From: Rohdeia sp041398665
GTDB lineage: Bacteria > Planctomycetota > UBA1135 > GCA-002686595
DNA: 64,000 bases
NCBI GenBank assembly: GCA_041398665.1
Contig: JAWKUH010000007.1
Location: 1 to 64,000, forward strand
Direction: 5' to 3'
The translations under genes were made by a program, and so were the position numbers. How positions within the stretch are numbered: position 1 is the stretch's first letter; each line of letters starts with the position of its first letter. Under the pieces are notes generated by a model that saw nothing but the letters and a program-made list of their open reading frames with translations, had not been told where the DNA came from and ran no database searches. Positions 1-8,520 of this stretch are shown piece after piece.

Positions 1-1734
1 GTCGGTGCCGAGTCCGCCCTCCGCACGGATGCGGTACTCGCCCGACGCGAGCCCGGCGAAGCGGAAGCGACCGTCGTCGTCGACGTCGGGGAAGAGCCAC
101 ACGCCGCTCGCGGGTTCGATGGTCCAGGCGCGCAGGGAACCGACGAGCGCGGGGCTCGACGCGACACCGTCGAACGTGAAGCGACCCTCGATCGTGCGAC
201 TCGGCTCGAGCACGACCGTGAGCTCCGCCGCCTCGCCGATCGCGACGTCGAAGCGCACGAGCGCCGGCGCTAGCGCGCTCGTCGGAGGGCGCACGCGCAG
301 ACGCTTGCCGCCGACGCGTTCGCCCTCGAAGCGCGCGCGACCGCCCGGATCGGTGTTCGTGACGCCGTCCGCCTTCTCGAGCCGATCGCCCTGGTTCAGC
401 CACTGCGGCCACGACGAGCCCTCGGGCACGGGGAGCGGAACGGTGCTCGCGAGTTCGAGCCGCGCTCCCGGCACCGGTCGGCCGAGCGTGTCGACGACGG
501 CGACGTCGAGGCTGAACGGTCCGTCGAGCAGTCCCTCGCCGCGTCGGAACTCGATCGCGCCGAGGGCGGTCGTCCGGTCGGGGAGCACGCGCGTTGGCTC
601 CGTCGCGCCGATCGAGTAGCCGTCGCGGACGGCCTGCACGCGCACCATGCTGCCCGTCTCGTCCGCGACCTCGACGCGGACCTCGAACAGGCCCTCCGAG
701 TCGGTCACGCCCTCGGCGGAGTAGGTCGGGAACTTGCCGTCGCGCTCGACCGAGAGGACGGCGACGCGTGCGTCCGACACGGGTCCGCCGAGCGGGTCGA
801 CGATCCGGCCGACGACCGTCGCGACGAACTCGGCCGCCGACCCGTCGTCGTCCGACGCGGCGACGCCCGCGGAACCGTTCTCCGCGCCCCCATCGTCCGG
901 CGCGGCGTCGAGCGCGACGCGACCGACACCTTCGTCGAGGATCAGCGGCATCGAGTCGGAACCGTCGAACTCGTGGGTCGCGGGCGGGTCCTCGAGCGCG
1001 AGCTCCGTCCCTCCGCCGCGCACCACGTCGCCGCGGTCGCGCAGTCCGTACCACAGCCCGCCGCACGCGACGACGACCAGCGCGACGAGCGCGCCGACGA
1101 ACGAACTCGAGCCCACAGCGGTCGCGGTCGCGCGATCGCCGAGCCCGAGCAGCGTGTGCTCGAGCCCGGCCGGCGCGCTCGACGGCGCGGAGCGCGCGAT
1201 GCGCGTCTCGAGCTCGAGCGCGACGCCGGCGAGACCCGCTCGCACCACGAGTTCGCGCAGCCTGGCGAGCCCGCGCCGCACGCGCTCGTGCGCCGTGCTC
1301 TCCGCCACGCCGACGGCCTCGCCGATGCGCGCGTAGCCGAGCCCGTGCGCGAACCGCAGCACGAGCGGCACGCGCAGCTCGTCGGGCAGCGACTCGACCT
1401 CGCGCCACAGACGCGCGTCGTCGGTCTCCGCCCCCAGGACCCCCGTCGTCTCGTCGCGTCGTGCCATGGCGTGCTCGTCCTCGCGTTCGCGGCGCCGCCG
1501 GTCGCGGCGCTGCATGTCCAGTGCGATGCGGATCGACCACCAGCACAGAACGCTCTTCGCGTCCGCCGAACGCTCGACGACGAGGCGCCCGTCGAGCAGT
1601 CGGAGGAAGACCTCCTGCACGGCGTCGAGGCCCTGGTCGTCGGAGCGCAGGACGCGCCGCGCCGCGAGCCACACGTCGCCGTGGTGGTCGCGCACGAGCG
1701 CTTCGAAGTCCGGGTTCGCGGTGTCGCGTGCCAT
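1..1734 (-). CDS. ECF-type RNA polymerase sigma factor fused to membrane segment and carboxypeptidase-regulatory-like domains (partial)
   Basis: Translating the minus strand from the ATG at 1734 gives 578 residues without a stop, running off the left edge, so the C-terminus is missing. Residues about 10-85 resemble sigma region 2 (EVFLRLLDGR, then a WWSIRIALD helix) and about 105-165 sigma region 4, with LPDELRVPLVLRFAHGLGY followed by the helix-turn-helix IGEAVGVAESTAHERVRRGL. A hydrophobic stretch at about 208-229 is a likely single transmembrane helix. The rest holds at least three Ig-like repeats of carboxypeptidase-regulatory type (GRIVDPLGGPVSDARVAVL; DGRFRFAGLASGEYRIRAE). Sigma factors with C-terminal extensions are known in planctomycetes. 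The layout suggests a membrane-tethered factor whose outer domain senses or is processed. It diverges from the esterase at 1860. The sigma call is firm; the sensing role is inference. Confidence 0.85.
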   Translation of the reverse strand, partial: MARDTANPDFEALVRDHHGDVWLAARRVLRSDDQGLDAVQEVFLRLLDGRLVVERSADAKSVLCWWSIRIALDMQRRDRRRREREDEHAMARRDETTGVLGAETDDARLWREVESLPDELRVPLVLRFAHGLGYARIGEAVGVAESTAHERVRRGLARLRELVVRAGLAGVALELETRIARSAPSSAPAGLEHTLLGLGDRATATAVGSSSFVGALVALVVVACGGLWYGLRDRGDVVRGGGTELALEDPPATHEFDGSDSMPLILDEGVGRVALDAAPDDGGAENGSAGVAASDDDGSAAEFVATVVGRIVDPLGGPVSDARVAVLSVERDGKFPTYSAEGVTDSEGLFEVRVEVADETGSMVRVQAVRDGYSIGATEPTRVLPDRTTALGAIEFRRGEGLLDGPFSLDVAVVDTLGRPVPGARLELASTVPLPVPEGSSWPQWLNQGDRLEKADGVTNTDPGGRARFEGERVGGKRLRVRPPTSALAPALVRFDVAIGEAAELTVVLEPSRTIEGRFTFDGVASSPALVGSLRAWTIEPASGVWLFPDVDDDGRFRFAGLASGEYRIRAEGGLGTD

Positions 1735-1859
1735 GTGGTGTCCGAGGAGCCCGACCCCGGGCTCCGACGACGAGATGCCGCGGCGCGTCCGATCTTCGGG
1801 TGGTTCCCGCGGAAACGCGAGCACGGCGCGCGACGACGCGACGGAGTACCCTCGGCGCC

Positions 1860-3410
1860 ATGATCGAACGCACCGCCGCCCGCGTCGCCGCCGCCCTCCT
1901 CGTCCTCGTCCCGTTCGCACACGGTCAGGAGACGCCGCCGACCTCGGAGCCCTCGGCTCCCGGCGCCGGCGCGTTCGCCGTGCACCTCTCGAAGAACGTC
2001 TTCGCCGAGCCCTTCAGCGGACAGCTCTTCGTCGCCTTCGGCAACGCGCGCTCGCGTTCCGAGCCACGCCGCGCGATGCACGGTTGGGTCGGTGCGCCGC
2101 CGCTCCTGCGCTTCGACGTCGAGGGCGTCGCACCGGACACCGTCCTCACGCTGCGCGTCGCGGACGCCGCCGCGCACCACCCCGTCGACTGGAGCGAGGT
2201 CGCGCCGCAGGAGTGGAAGGTCCAGGCGATCGCGCGACGCAGCCTCACCGGACGCGAGGCCGGGCTCGACGCCGGCGACGTGTACGGCGAACCGGTCGCG
2301 ATCACGTGGAGCCCCGGCGGTGACGGCGTCGTGCGACTCGAACTCGACACGGTCGCGGAGGAGCGCCCGTTCGAGGAGACGGACCGGATGAAGTCGTTCG
2401 AGTTCACGAGCCCCGCGCTCTCGAAGTTCCACGGGTTCGACTACGTGATGCGCGCCGGCGTCCTGTTGCCGATCGACTGGAAGGAGGGCGAGACGTACCC
2501 CGTCGTGTACAGCGTGACGGGCTTCGGCGGCACGGCCGAGGGCATCCGCGGCTTCGCACGTCGCCGCGGCGAGCCCGGCGTGCTCGACCGCTGCATCGTC
2601 GTCGTCCCCGACGCGTCGAACCGCTGGGGACACTCCGTCTTCTGCAACTCGCGCAGCATCGGGCCCTGGGGCGACGCGCTCGTGAAGGAGCTGATCCCTG
2701 CGCTCGAGAAGAGGTACGGCGGCGCGGGCGCCGAGCAACGCTACGTCACCGGAGTGAGCTCGGGCGGTTGGTCGTCGCTGTGGCTGCAGGTCGCGTACCC
2801 CGACGCCTTCGCGGGCTGCTGGAGCCACGTGCCCGATCCCATCGACTTCCACGACTTCCAGCAGATCGACCTCTACGACCCGCTGCCGGACGGTTCGCCG
2901 CGCAACATGTACCGCGACGAGCAGGGTGCGCCGCGGCCGCTGATGCGGCAGGGCGAACAGGTCGTGCTGACCTACGAGGACTTCGTGCGCCGCGAGAACG
3001 TCACGAACCCCGGCGGACAGATCCGCAGCTTCGAGGCGACGTTCAGCCCGCTCGGTCCCGACGGCACGCCGCGGCGCGTGTTCGACGTCGCGACCGGCGC
3101 GATCGACAGCGAGGTCGCGAAGACCTGGGAGCCGTACGACATCTCGAACCTCCTGCTGACGCGCTGGGACGAACTCGAGCCGCGCCTCGACGGCAAGATC
3201 CACGTCTATGCCGGCGGTCTCGACACCTTCTACCTCGAGGGCGCCGTCGAACGCTTCCGTGCGCTCGCCGAGCCCCGGGGCCTCCTCGAGCACATGACGA
3301 TCGAGGTCGTGCCCGGCATGCCGCACCAGCTCTACGGCCCGGGCAACGACGACATGCTGCGCACGATCGAGGCGAAGCTGCCCGCGCTCGTCGGAGCGGA
3401 AGGGCACTGA
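1860..3410 (+). CDS. Secreted alpha/beta-hydrolase esterase (esterase D / PF00756-like)
   Basis: 516 residues from the ATG at 1860. A longer open frame extends upstream, but it is arginine-rich antisense of the divergent sigma-factor gene; this ATG starts a clear signal peptide (hydrophobic core AALLVLVPFAHG) and is therefore preferred. An N-terminal beta domain (about 35-180) precedes a hydrolase domain of the putative esterase type. The nucleophile motif GVSSGGWSSLW places the serine at S300. The acid is probably the Asp in YAGGLDTFYLEG and the base the His in GMPHQLYGPGN near the C-terminus. It probably hydrolyses an ester outside the cytoplasm; the substrate cannot be told. The 333 bp downstream hold an R3 hairpin repeat. 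Confidence 0.88.
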   Translation: MIERTAARVAAALLVLVPFAHGQETPPTSEPSAPGAGAFAVHLSKNVFAEPFSGQLFVAFGNARSRSEPRRAMHGWVGAPPLLRFDVEGVAPDTVLTLRVADAAAHHPVDWSEVAPQEWKVQAIARRSLTGREAGLDAGDVYGEPVAITWSPGGDGVVRLELDTVAEERPFEETDRMKSFEFTSPALSKFHGFDYVMRAGVLLPIDWKEGETYPVVYSVTGFGGTAEGIRGFARRRGEPGVLDRCIVVVPDASNRWGHSVFCNSRSIGPWGDALVKELIPALEKRYGGAGAEQRYVTGVSSGGWSSLWLQVAYPDAFAGCWSHVPDPIDFHDFQQIDLYDPLPDGSPRNMYRDEQGAPRPLMRQGEQVVLTYEDFVRRENVTNPGGQIRSFEATFSPLGPDGTPRRVFDVATGAIDSEVAKTWEPYDISNLLLTRWDELEPRLDGKIHVYAGGLDTFYLEGAVERFRALAEPRGLLEHMTIEVVPGMPHQLYGPGNDDMLRTIEAKLPALVGAEGH

Positions 3411-3462
3411 GGGCTCGGAGAGATCCGCTGCAAGCGCGTCGCTTCGCGCGACGCTGGAATAT

Positions 3463-3631
3463 CACAGGGAGCCACAGAGGACACAGAGACCACGATCGTG
3501 AACACCCACGTGGAGGACGACGGAGTGCGTGTCGCGCCCAGTCTTCCCGCGTCTCTGCAGGCGGCGTTGCGTGGCCTCTGTGTCCTCTGTGCCTCCCTGT
3601 GAACTGTGTGGTTTCGGCGCCGAAGGCGCCG
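3463..3631. repeat. R3 hairpin element, copy a (CACAGAG type)
   Basis: Nearly perfect 26-nt inverted repeat: left arm 3463-3488, right arm 3576-3601, one mismatch, loop of about 87 nt. Both arms carry CACAGAGGACACAGAG-type sequence. Just outside the right arm, 3613-3631 holds the self-complementary motif TTCGGCGCCGAAGGCGCCG. The same motif, reverse-complemented, flanks the second copy at 14766-14860. It lies between two rightward genes (gap 3411-3743), in which I see nothing else apart from the ribosome binding site of the next gene. It could form a long RNA hairpin or be a non-autonomous mobile repeat. Confidence 0.8.
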
Positions 3632-3743
3632 AGCGCAGCCCTTCGAGCCCGACCTCGCGCGACGTACGGGCTCGGACGCATGGCGCGTTCTCCGAACGAC
3701 CGGTAGGTTCCGAGGAGAGACCCGCGCCACACGGAGGCCCGCC

Positions 3744-5084
3744 ATGCACGTCTCCCTTCCACCGCTCGCGTCGACGGTGTTCGTCGTCGCCCTCCTCGCA
3801 CCGTCCGCCGCAGCACTCGGCGTCGGCGACGTGTGGGTCGTCGACGACGGCGGCGGACCGGGCGTCGACTTCACGCAGATCGCGGCGGCGATCCAGGCCG
3901 CGGCCCCGGGCGACCTTGTGCTCGTCGAGCCCGGCACGTACGGCGGCTTCATCATGAACGGCAAGCCCGTCTCGATCGTCGCCGAGGTCGAGGGGACGGT
4001 CGTGTGCCAGGGCGGCGTGTCGGTGCGGTCGATGCCCGCGGGCTCGTCGGTCTCGATCCGCGGACTGCGCACGGTCGGCGCGCTCGAGGACGGCATCCAG
4101 GTGAAGTCGTGCCAGGGTCGCGTCTGGATCGAGGCCTGCGAGTTCGAAGGAGCGCAGGGCGACGGCACGTTCGTCGACCCGAACGCACACCCGCGCGGCT
4201 ACCACGGAGCGAACGTCGTCGCCTGCACGTCCGTCGCGTTCGTCCGCTGCGAGCTGCGCGGCGGACGCGGTTCGGACTACGTGCCGCTCCAGGTCGCACC
4301 CGGTGACGGCGGCGACGGCGCGTACGTCGACGGCTCGTCCGTCGCGTTCCACGAGTGCGTCCTCACCGGCGGCGGCGGCGGCCACGTGAACGACGACGAC
4401 GCCGCGTGGACCGGACCCGACGGAGGACGCGGCCTCGAGGTGGAGACCGGGACCGCGACGGCGTCGGGTTCGGCGCTGCGCGGCGGCGAGGGCGGCATCG
4501 GCGGCGAGGACTTCGACATCTTCCAGGGCTTCCTCTGCGGCGACGGCGGGGACGGCGGCGACGCCGTCGGTCAGGACCCGTTCTTCGCGGGGACGGCCGA
4601 CGTGCACCTGCTCGCGTGCACGCTCGTGCCGGGGATCGGCGGACCGCCCTACCCCGGCGCGTCGTGCAGCAGCGGCGACGACGGCGTACCGATCGGCATG
4701 TCGTTCGGGACCGCGACGGTCTCGAGCGACCGTTCGTTCGCCCACGTCGTGTCGTCGCCCGTGCGCGAAGGCGGGACGATCCAATTCACGGTCGACGGCG
4801 AGCCCGGAGCGCTCGTCGCCATGACCGTCGCCGCGGCACCGTGGTTCGGCTACGACGCCTTCCTCCAGGGCGCGGTCCTCGTCGATCCGTCGAGTTTGGT
4901 GCTCCTCTTCCTCGCCCCCGTCCCCGCGGGCGGCAGTCTCGGCGTCGCGGTGCCCGCCAACCTCGCGGTCGCCGCGGGTCAGGGCCGCACGTTCTTCACC
5001 CAGCCCGCGTGCTTCTCCTTCGCGACGGGTGCGCCGGTCGCCGGTTCGGGCTCCTGGCTGGTCGTGCTCGACGCGGCGTTCTGA
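3744..5084 (+). CDS. Secreted right-handed beta-helix-type protein
   Basis: 446 residues from the ATG at 3744, preceded by GGAGG at 3733-3737 with a 6-nt gap. A signal peptide (STVFVVALLAPSAAALG) is followed by VDDGGGPGVDFTQIAAAI and APGDLVLVEPGTYGGF. That is the usual opening of pectate-lyase-fold or parallel beta-helix proteins, in which a solenoid is announced by a 'computed from table' motif. The middle is rich in Gly, Asp and Cys and repeats short beta-strand units. The last 110 residues (from about FGTATVSSDRS) form the hydrophobic beta-sandwich-like C-terminal module that recurs in secreted planctomycete proteins; a related module ends the gene at 27846. No catalytic residues are recognised, so enzyme activity is not claimed. 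Confidence 0.85.
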   Translation: MHVSLPPLASTVFVVALLAPSAAALGVGDVWVVDDGGGPGVDFTQIAAAIQAAAPGDLVLVEPGTYGGFIMNGKPVSIVAEVEGTVVCQGGVSVRSMPAGSSVSIRGLRTVGALEDGIQVKSCQGRVWIEACEFEGAQGDGTFVDPNAHPRGYHGANVVACTSVAFVRCELRGGRGSDYVPLQVAPGDGGDGAYVDGSSVAFHECVLTGGGGGHVNDDDAAWTGPDGGRGLEVETGTATASGSALRGGEGGIGGEDFDIFQGFLCGDGGDGGDAVGQDPFFAGTADVHLLACTLVPGIGGPPYPGASCSSGDDGVPIGMSFGTATVSSDRSFAHVVSSPVREGGTIQFTVDGEPGALVAMTVAAAPWFGYDAFLQGAVLVDPSSLVLLFLAPVPAGGSLGVAVPANLAVAAGQGRTFFTQPACFSFATGAPVAGSGSWLVVLDAAF

Positions 5085-5112
5085 ACGCGGTCGCCGGCGC
5101 TACGCTCTTTCC

Positions 5113-5729
5113 ATGAAGAGCAGCGCCACCACCGTCGACGCCTACCTCGCCTCCCTGCCCGCCGACCGCCGCGAGGCGATCGAGGCGGTGCGCGCCGTGG
5201 TGCGCAAGAACCTCGACCGCAAGATCGCCGAGGGCGTGCAGTACGGCATGGTCGGCTGGTTCGTGCCGCACTCCGTGTACCCCGCCGGCTACCACTGCGA
5301 CCCGAAGCAGCCGCTGCCCTTCGCGAGCCTCGCGTCGCAGAAGAGCCACATGGCGCTCTACCTCTTCTGCATCTACGGCGACGCCGAGGAGAAGGCCCGC
5401 TTCGTCGAGGAGTGGAAGGCGACGGGCAAGAAGCTCGACATGGGCGCGTCCTGCGTGCGCTTCAAGAAGCTCGAGGACGTGCCGCTCGACGTCGTGGGCC
5501 GGGCGATCGAGCGCATGACGCGCTGGGCTTCCTCGCACACTACGAGGCCGCTGGCGCCGCGAGCACGGGCACGAAGCGCAAACCGGCAGCGAAGAAGGCG
5601 GCCTCGAAGAAGGTCGCTGCGAAGACGGCGAAGAAGGGCGCCGCGAAGAAGACGGCGAAGAAGGGCGCCGCCAAGAAGGCCTCAAGAAGGCCGCGCGCGC
5701 CGCGGTTGAACCGCGCGGGTCCCGGGTGA
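5113..5729 (+). CDS. DUF1801 (YdhG-like) protein with lysine/alanine-rich tail, apparent frameshift
   Basis: The ATG at 5113 opens a DUF1801 domain of about 135 residues (TVDAYLASLPADRREAIEAV; GVQYGMVGWFVPHSVYP; SHMALYLFCIYGD). After RAIERMTRW the frame goes wrong. Adding one G to the GGG run at 5525-5527 restores GFLAHYEAA, normal for the family, and continues into a histone-H1-like tail of repeated AAKK/AKKG units ending at the stop 5727-5729. Without the correction the frame ends at 5709. A second slip may lie near 5683, inside the tail. DUF1801 proteins are small cytoplasmic proteins of unclear role; some were linked to iron handling. The basic tail could bind nucleic acid, which is inference. 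The 3' end converges on a leftward gene. Confidence 0.75.
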
Positions 5730-6446
5730 CCAGGACCCGCGCGAGGATTTCACGCCACGCCCGTCGACCGCGACCGTCGCCGGGCGGTGCCAGAAGCACG
5801 TGCGCACGAACGTGCCATGGTGCTTCCCTCGCGCCACTCCTCGGCGCACGTCCCGCTCCAACCGAGCGGGAGTTCGCGGCGCAGCTCCCCGATCGCGTTC
5901 GCCAGCGCGCCGCGCGACGGGTCGAAGCCGACGAGCAGCACGGCCGAGCCGTGCGCCACCCGCGGCGTCTCGGGCCGCACCCGCGCGAGGTCGGCGAAGG
6001 CCGCGCGTGTGACCGTAGAGCGCGCCGAAGTCGGCGTTCAGGTCCTCGACCGCGCCCGCCGCTGAGGCGGAAGTCCTCGACCCAGGCGCCGACGAGTTCG
6101 ACGGCGCACTCGACACCGCCGCGCTCGACGAGCAGGGCCGTCCGCGCCACGCCGGTCGGCGAGACCGCGGCGGGACGCGTCGCGGGGAACAGGTCCGAGC
6201 ACGCGCGTCCGGTAGTCCGACTCGCGCAAGGCTCCGGCGAGTCGGTGCGTCCAGGCCGGTTCGCACGCGCTCCAGCCCGGAGTGCATCACCCGGTAGTGC
6301 TTGTCGTAGCGGCGCAGTCGGCCCGTCCATCGACCGCCGTCCTGCAGGAACGCCGTGGTCGCCTCCTCGTCCATCCTCCGAAGGGACAGGGAGACGTCCT
6401 CCCACAGCGCTTCGCACCAGTCCTCGAAGATCTCCGTCTGCGTCAT
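5682..6446 (-). CDS. Unrecognised protein, multiply frameshifted
   Basis: The ATG at 6446 opens MTQTEIFEDWCEALWEDVS and reads cleanly for about 68 residues. After that, protein-like sequence hops between all three frames. It can be followed as LAGALRESDYRTRVL, then DLFPATRPAAVSPTGVARTA, then AVEDLNADFGALYGHTR, then VRPETPRVAHGSAVLLVGFD, then KHHGTFVRTCFWHRPATVAV. Each hop is fixed by one base in a short G/C run (near 6243, 6195, 6056, 6001 and 5827). The corrected product would be about 240 residues, probably cytoplasmic. I do not recognise the family. Five indels in 700 bp is the densest cluster in the window, so either local consensus quality is poor or this is a decaying gene. The exact 3' end is uncertain. 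Confidence 0.5.
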   Translation of the reverse strand: MTQTEIFEDWCEALWEDVSLSLRRMDEEATTAFLQDGGRWTGRLRRYDKHYRVMHSGLERVRTGLDAPTRRSLARVGLPDARARTCSPRRVPPRSRRPAWRGRPCSSSAAVSSAPSNSSAPGSRTSASAAGAVEDLNADFGALYGHTRGLRRPRAGAARDAAGGARLGRAARRLRPVARRAGERDRGAAPRTPARLERDVRRGVARGKHHGTFVRTCFWHRPATVAVDGRGVKSSRGSWSPGTRAVQPRRARPS

Positions 6447-6643
6447 GGATACCTCTTCACGAAAGGGAGAGGCGACGCCGGTCCGGGTCCGAGAGGTTCG
6501 AGGGGGCGGGAGCCGGGCCGGCACCGCGCTGCTCCGATTCGACCACGGATCGGGGGAACCGTGGGGAAGGGCGTTCCCGTAGCGCACGCGAGCGCGCGTT
6601 TCCCCTTCCACGGCGACCCGCGGGCGCCATACTCCCCGCGCCG

Positions 6644-7726
6644 ATGCCCCCGACTGCGATCCGCGGCCGCTGCCGCATCGTCATCTGCTTCGACGTCGCG
6701 CGATCGATCGATCTCGCGCTGGCCGGATCGGCGCTCTCCGCGGCGCGACGGACGACGTTCCACCACAAGGGCGGCTTCCCGACGCAGGCCGGCGTCGCCC
6801 CGCCCGTTCGCGTGTCGTGGCGCGCGCGCCCCGTCGAGGTCGACGGCGTCGCGACCGACGACGAGATCGAGATCTCGCTCTACGACTTCGGCGCGATCGC
6901 GATCACGTGGACGCTCCCGATCGCGGACGAGCTGGAGGAGCTCGTGGCGACGTCGACCTCGCTCTACGGCAACGCGGAGCTCGTCGCGTGGTCCCGCTCG
7001 GTGGCCGAGGAGGTGCTCTCGGCCGTCGGCGCGGCGGCCGAGAGGCCGCGGCTCCTCGATCTCCACGAGGACTACGTCGTCTACGAACTCGGAGCCGGCG
7101 ACGAGCCCGTCGACACGCTCCTCGAGCGCGAACGCGAACGCCTCGCGCGGATCCTCCGCGCCGAGCCGTTGCGCCTCTCGCGCCAGGAGGTCGACGACGC
7201 CCTGTCGAGCCCGGTGTCGTACGGCGAGCGCGACGTCGCGCTGGTCGACTGGCTGTCGTCGATCCTGATCGGGAACGACACGGACGACGAGCGCCTCCTG
7301 CTCGAGCTCGCGACGGTCGAGCTCCTCGAGCTGCACGTGCTCGACGCCCAGCTCGACCGCGAGACCGAGGCCGCCTACCGGCTCCTCACGACGCGGCGCG
7401 GGCCCTTCGCCTCCTGGACGACGCAGCGGCGCGAGCTCGCCGCCATCGCCCGGGCCCAGGCGGACGACGCCTTGCTGCACGAGGGCATCGACAACGCGCT
7501 CAAGCTCTTCGGCGACGACTATCTCGCACGCCTCTACCGCGTCGCCGGACAGCGTTTCCACTTCGACGACTTCGACAGGTCGATCCAGCGCAAACTAGGG
7601 GTGCTCCGCAGCGTCTACGAGAGCCTCTCCGACCAGGCGTCCCACCGACGCTCCGAAGTGCTCGAGTGGATCATCATCGTGCTCATCGCGGTCGAGATCC
7701 TGCTCTACTTCGAGCCCTGGACGTGA
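6644..7726 (+). CDS. RMD1/YagE family (DUF155) membrane protein
   Basis: 360 residues from the ATG at 6644; the open frame continues upstream but without protein-like composition. The N-terminal half is a mixed domain (IRGRCRIVICFDVARSIDL; EIEISLYDFGAIAITW). The C-terminal half is helical and ends, as in the DUF155/RMD1 family, with an arginine-rich coiled segment (SIQRKLGVLRSVYESLSDQ), then HRRSEVLEWIIIVLIAVEIL as a single C-terminal transmembrane helix. Yeast RMD1 relatives are organelle-associated and linked to meiotic division or mitochondrial translation; the bacterial function is unknown. It lies 8 bp upstream of the amidoligase gene set on the same strand, so it is probably co-transcribed with it. 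Confidence 0.85.
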   Translation: MPPTAIRGRCRIVICFDVARSIDLALAGSALSAARRTTFHHKGGFPTQAGVAPPVRVSWRARPVEVDGVATDDEIEISLYDFGAIAITWTLPIADELEELVATSTSLYGNAELVAWSRSVAEEVLSAVGAAAERPRLLDLHEDYVVYELGAGDEPVDTLLERERERLARILRAEPLRLSRQEVDDALSSPVSYGERDVALVDWLSSILIGNDTDDERLLLELATVELLELHVLDAQLDRETEAAYRLLTTRRGPFASWTTQRRELAAIARAQADDALLHEGIDNALKLFGDDYLARLYRVAGQRFHFDDFDRSIQRKLGVLRSVYESLSDQASHRRSEVLEWIIIVLIAVEILLYFEPWT

Positions 7727-7734
7727 TCGCCGCC

Positions 7735-8520
7735 ATGCCGAACCGCAACACAGAGAAGCGCGTCCAGGACCTCGCGAAGTTCGAGATCAAGCGTCAGCCC
7801 GACGACACGACGTGCGGCCCGACGTGCCTGCACGCCGTCTACCACTTCTACGGGCGCGACGAGGCTCTCGGCACGCTGACGACCGAGATCCCGAAGACGG
7901 AGGGCGGCGGCACGCTCGGCGTGCACCTGGCGCTCGACGCGTTGCGGCGCGGCTACAAGGCGCGCATCCTCACCTGGAACCTCAACGTGTTCGACCCCAC
8001 CTGGTTCGGACACGGGAAGACGGTGCTCGTGGAGAAGCTCCGCGCTCGGGAGAAGGTGCGCCGCGAGAAGAAGATGCGCGAGTCCTGCCGCGCGTACATC
8101 GAGTTCCTCGAGGGCGGCGGCGAGCTCGAACTCGCCGACCTCGACGCCGGACTCCTGCGACGCTTCCTGCGGCGCGGCGTCCCGATCCTCACCGGGCTCT
8201 CGTCGACCTTCCTCTACCGCGAGCCGCGCGAGCACGACGACGGCCGCGAGGACGACGTCGCCGGCGATCCCGCGGGACACTTCGTGGTCCTCACCGGCTA
8301 CGACCCGGAGGACCGGGCCGTGATCGTGAGCGACCCGATGCACCCGAATCCGCTCGCGACCAGTCACACGTACAAGGTGTCGATGAACCGACTCATCGGC
8401 GCCATCTTCCTGGGCGTCATCACGTACGACGCCAATCTCGTGGTCGTCGAACCGCCGGAGGAGTCGGGCGGGACGGCAAGCAAGGAACGGAACGTTGAGG
8501 ACGATCGTCGTCGTCAGTAG
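7735..8520 (+). CDS. C39-like (papain-fold) peptidase of amidoligase operon
   Basis: 261 residues from the ATG at 7735. A GTG at 7723 in the same frame, overlapping the previous stop, is an alternative start. The papain-fold triad is visible: C27 in QPDDTTCGPTCLHAVYHFYG, H182 in GHFVVLTGYD and D200 in VIVSDPMHPNP. There is no signal peptide and no ABC transporter, so this is the stand-alone C39-like type rather than a bacteriocin exporter. An insertion rich in charged residues (about 95-125) follows the second beta element. The last 26 nt overlap the next gene, which implies coupled translation with the ATP-grasp ligase. A role in cleaving or transferring a peptide made by the neighbouring ligases is plausible but inferred. 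Confidence 0.88.
   Translation: MPNRNTEKRVQDLAKFEIKRQPDDTTCGPTCLHAVYHFYGRDEALGTLTTEIPKTEGGGTLGVHLALDALRRGYKARILTWNLNVFDPTWFGHGKTVLVEKLRAREKVRREKKMRESCRAYIEFLEGGGELELADLDAGLLRRFLRRGVPILTGLSSTFLYREPREHDDGREDDVAGDPAGHFVVLTGYDPEDRAVIVSDPMHPNPLATSHTYKVSMNRLIGAIFLGVITYDANLVVVEPPEESGGTASKERNVEDDRRRQ

Noticed and set aside
594..1859. Long open sequence upstream of and in frame with the esterase
   Set aside because: Arginine/proline-rich composition, antisense to the sigma-factor fusion; the signal peptide begins at the ATG at 1860.
942..3407. An 821-codon leftward open frame covering the esterase and the sigma gene
   Set aside because: It is in a different frame from the real sigma-factor gene and shows Ser/Arg-rich shadow composition; only the frame starting at 1734 gives sigma regions 2 and 4.
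5580..5690. Tandem DNA repeat of AAGAAGG units
   Set aside because: It encodes a lysine/alanine-rich protein tail; the repetition follows from the protein sequence.
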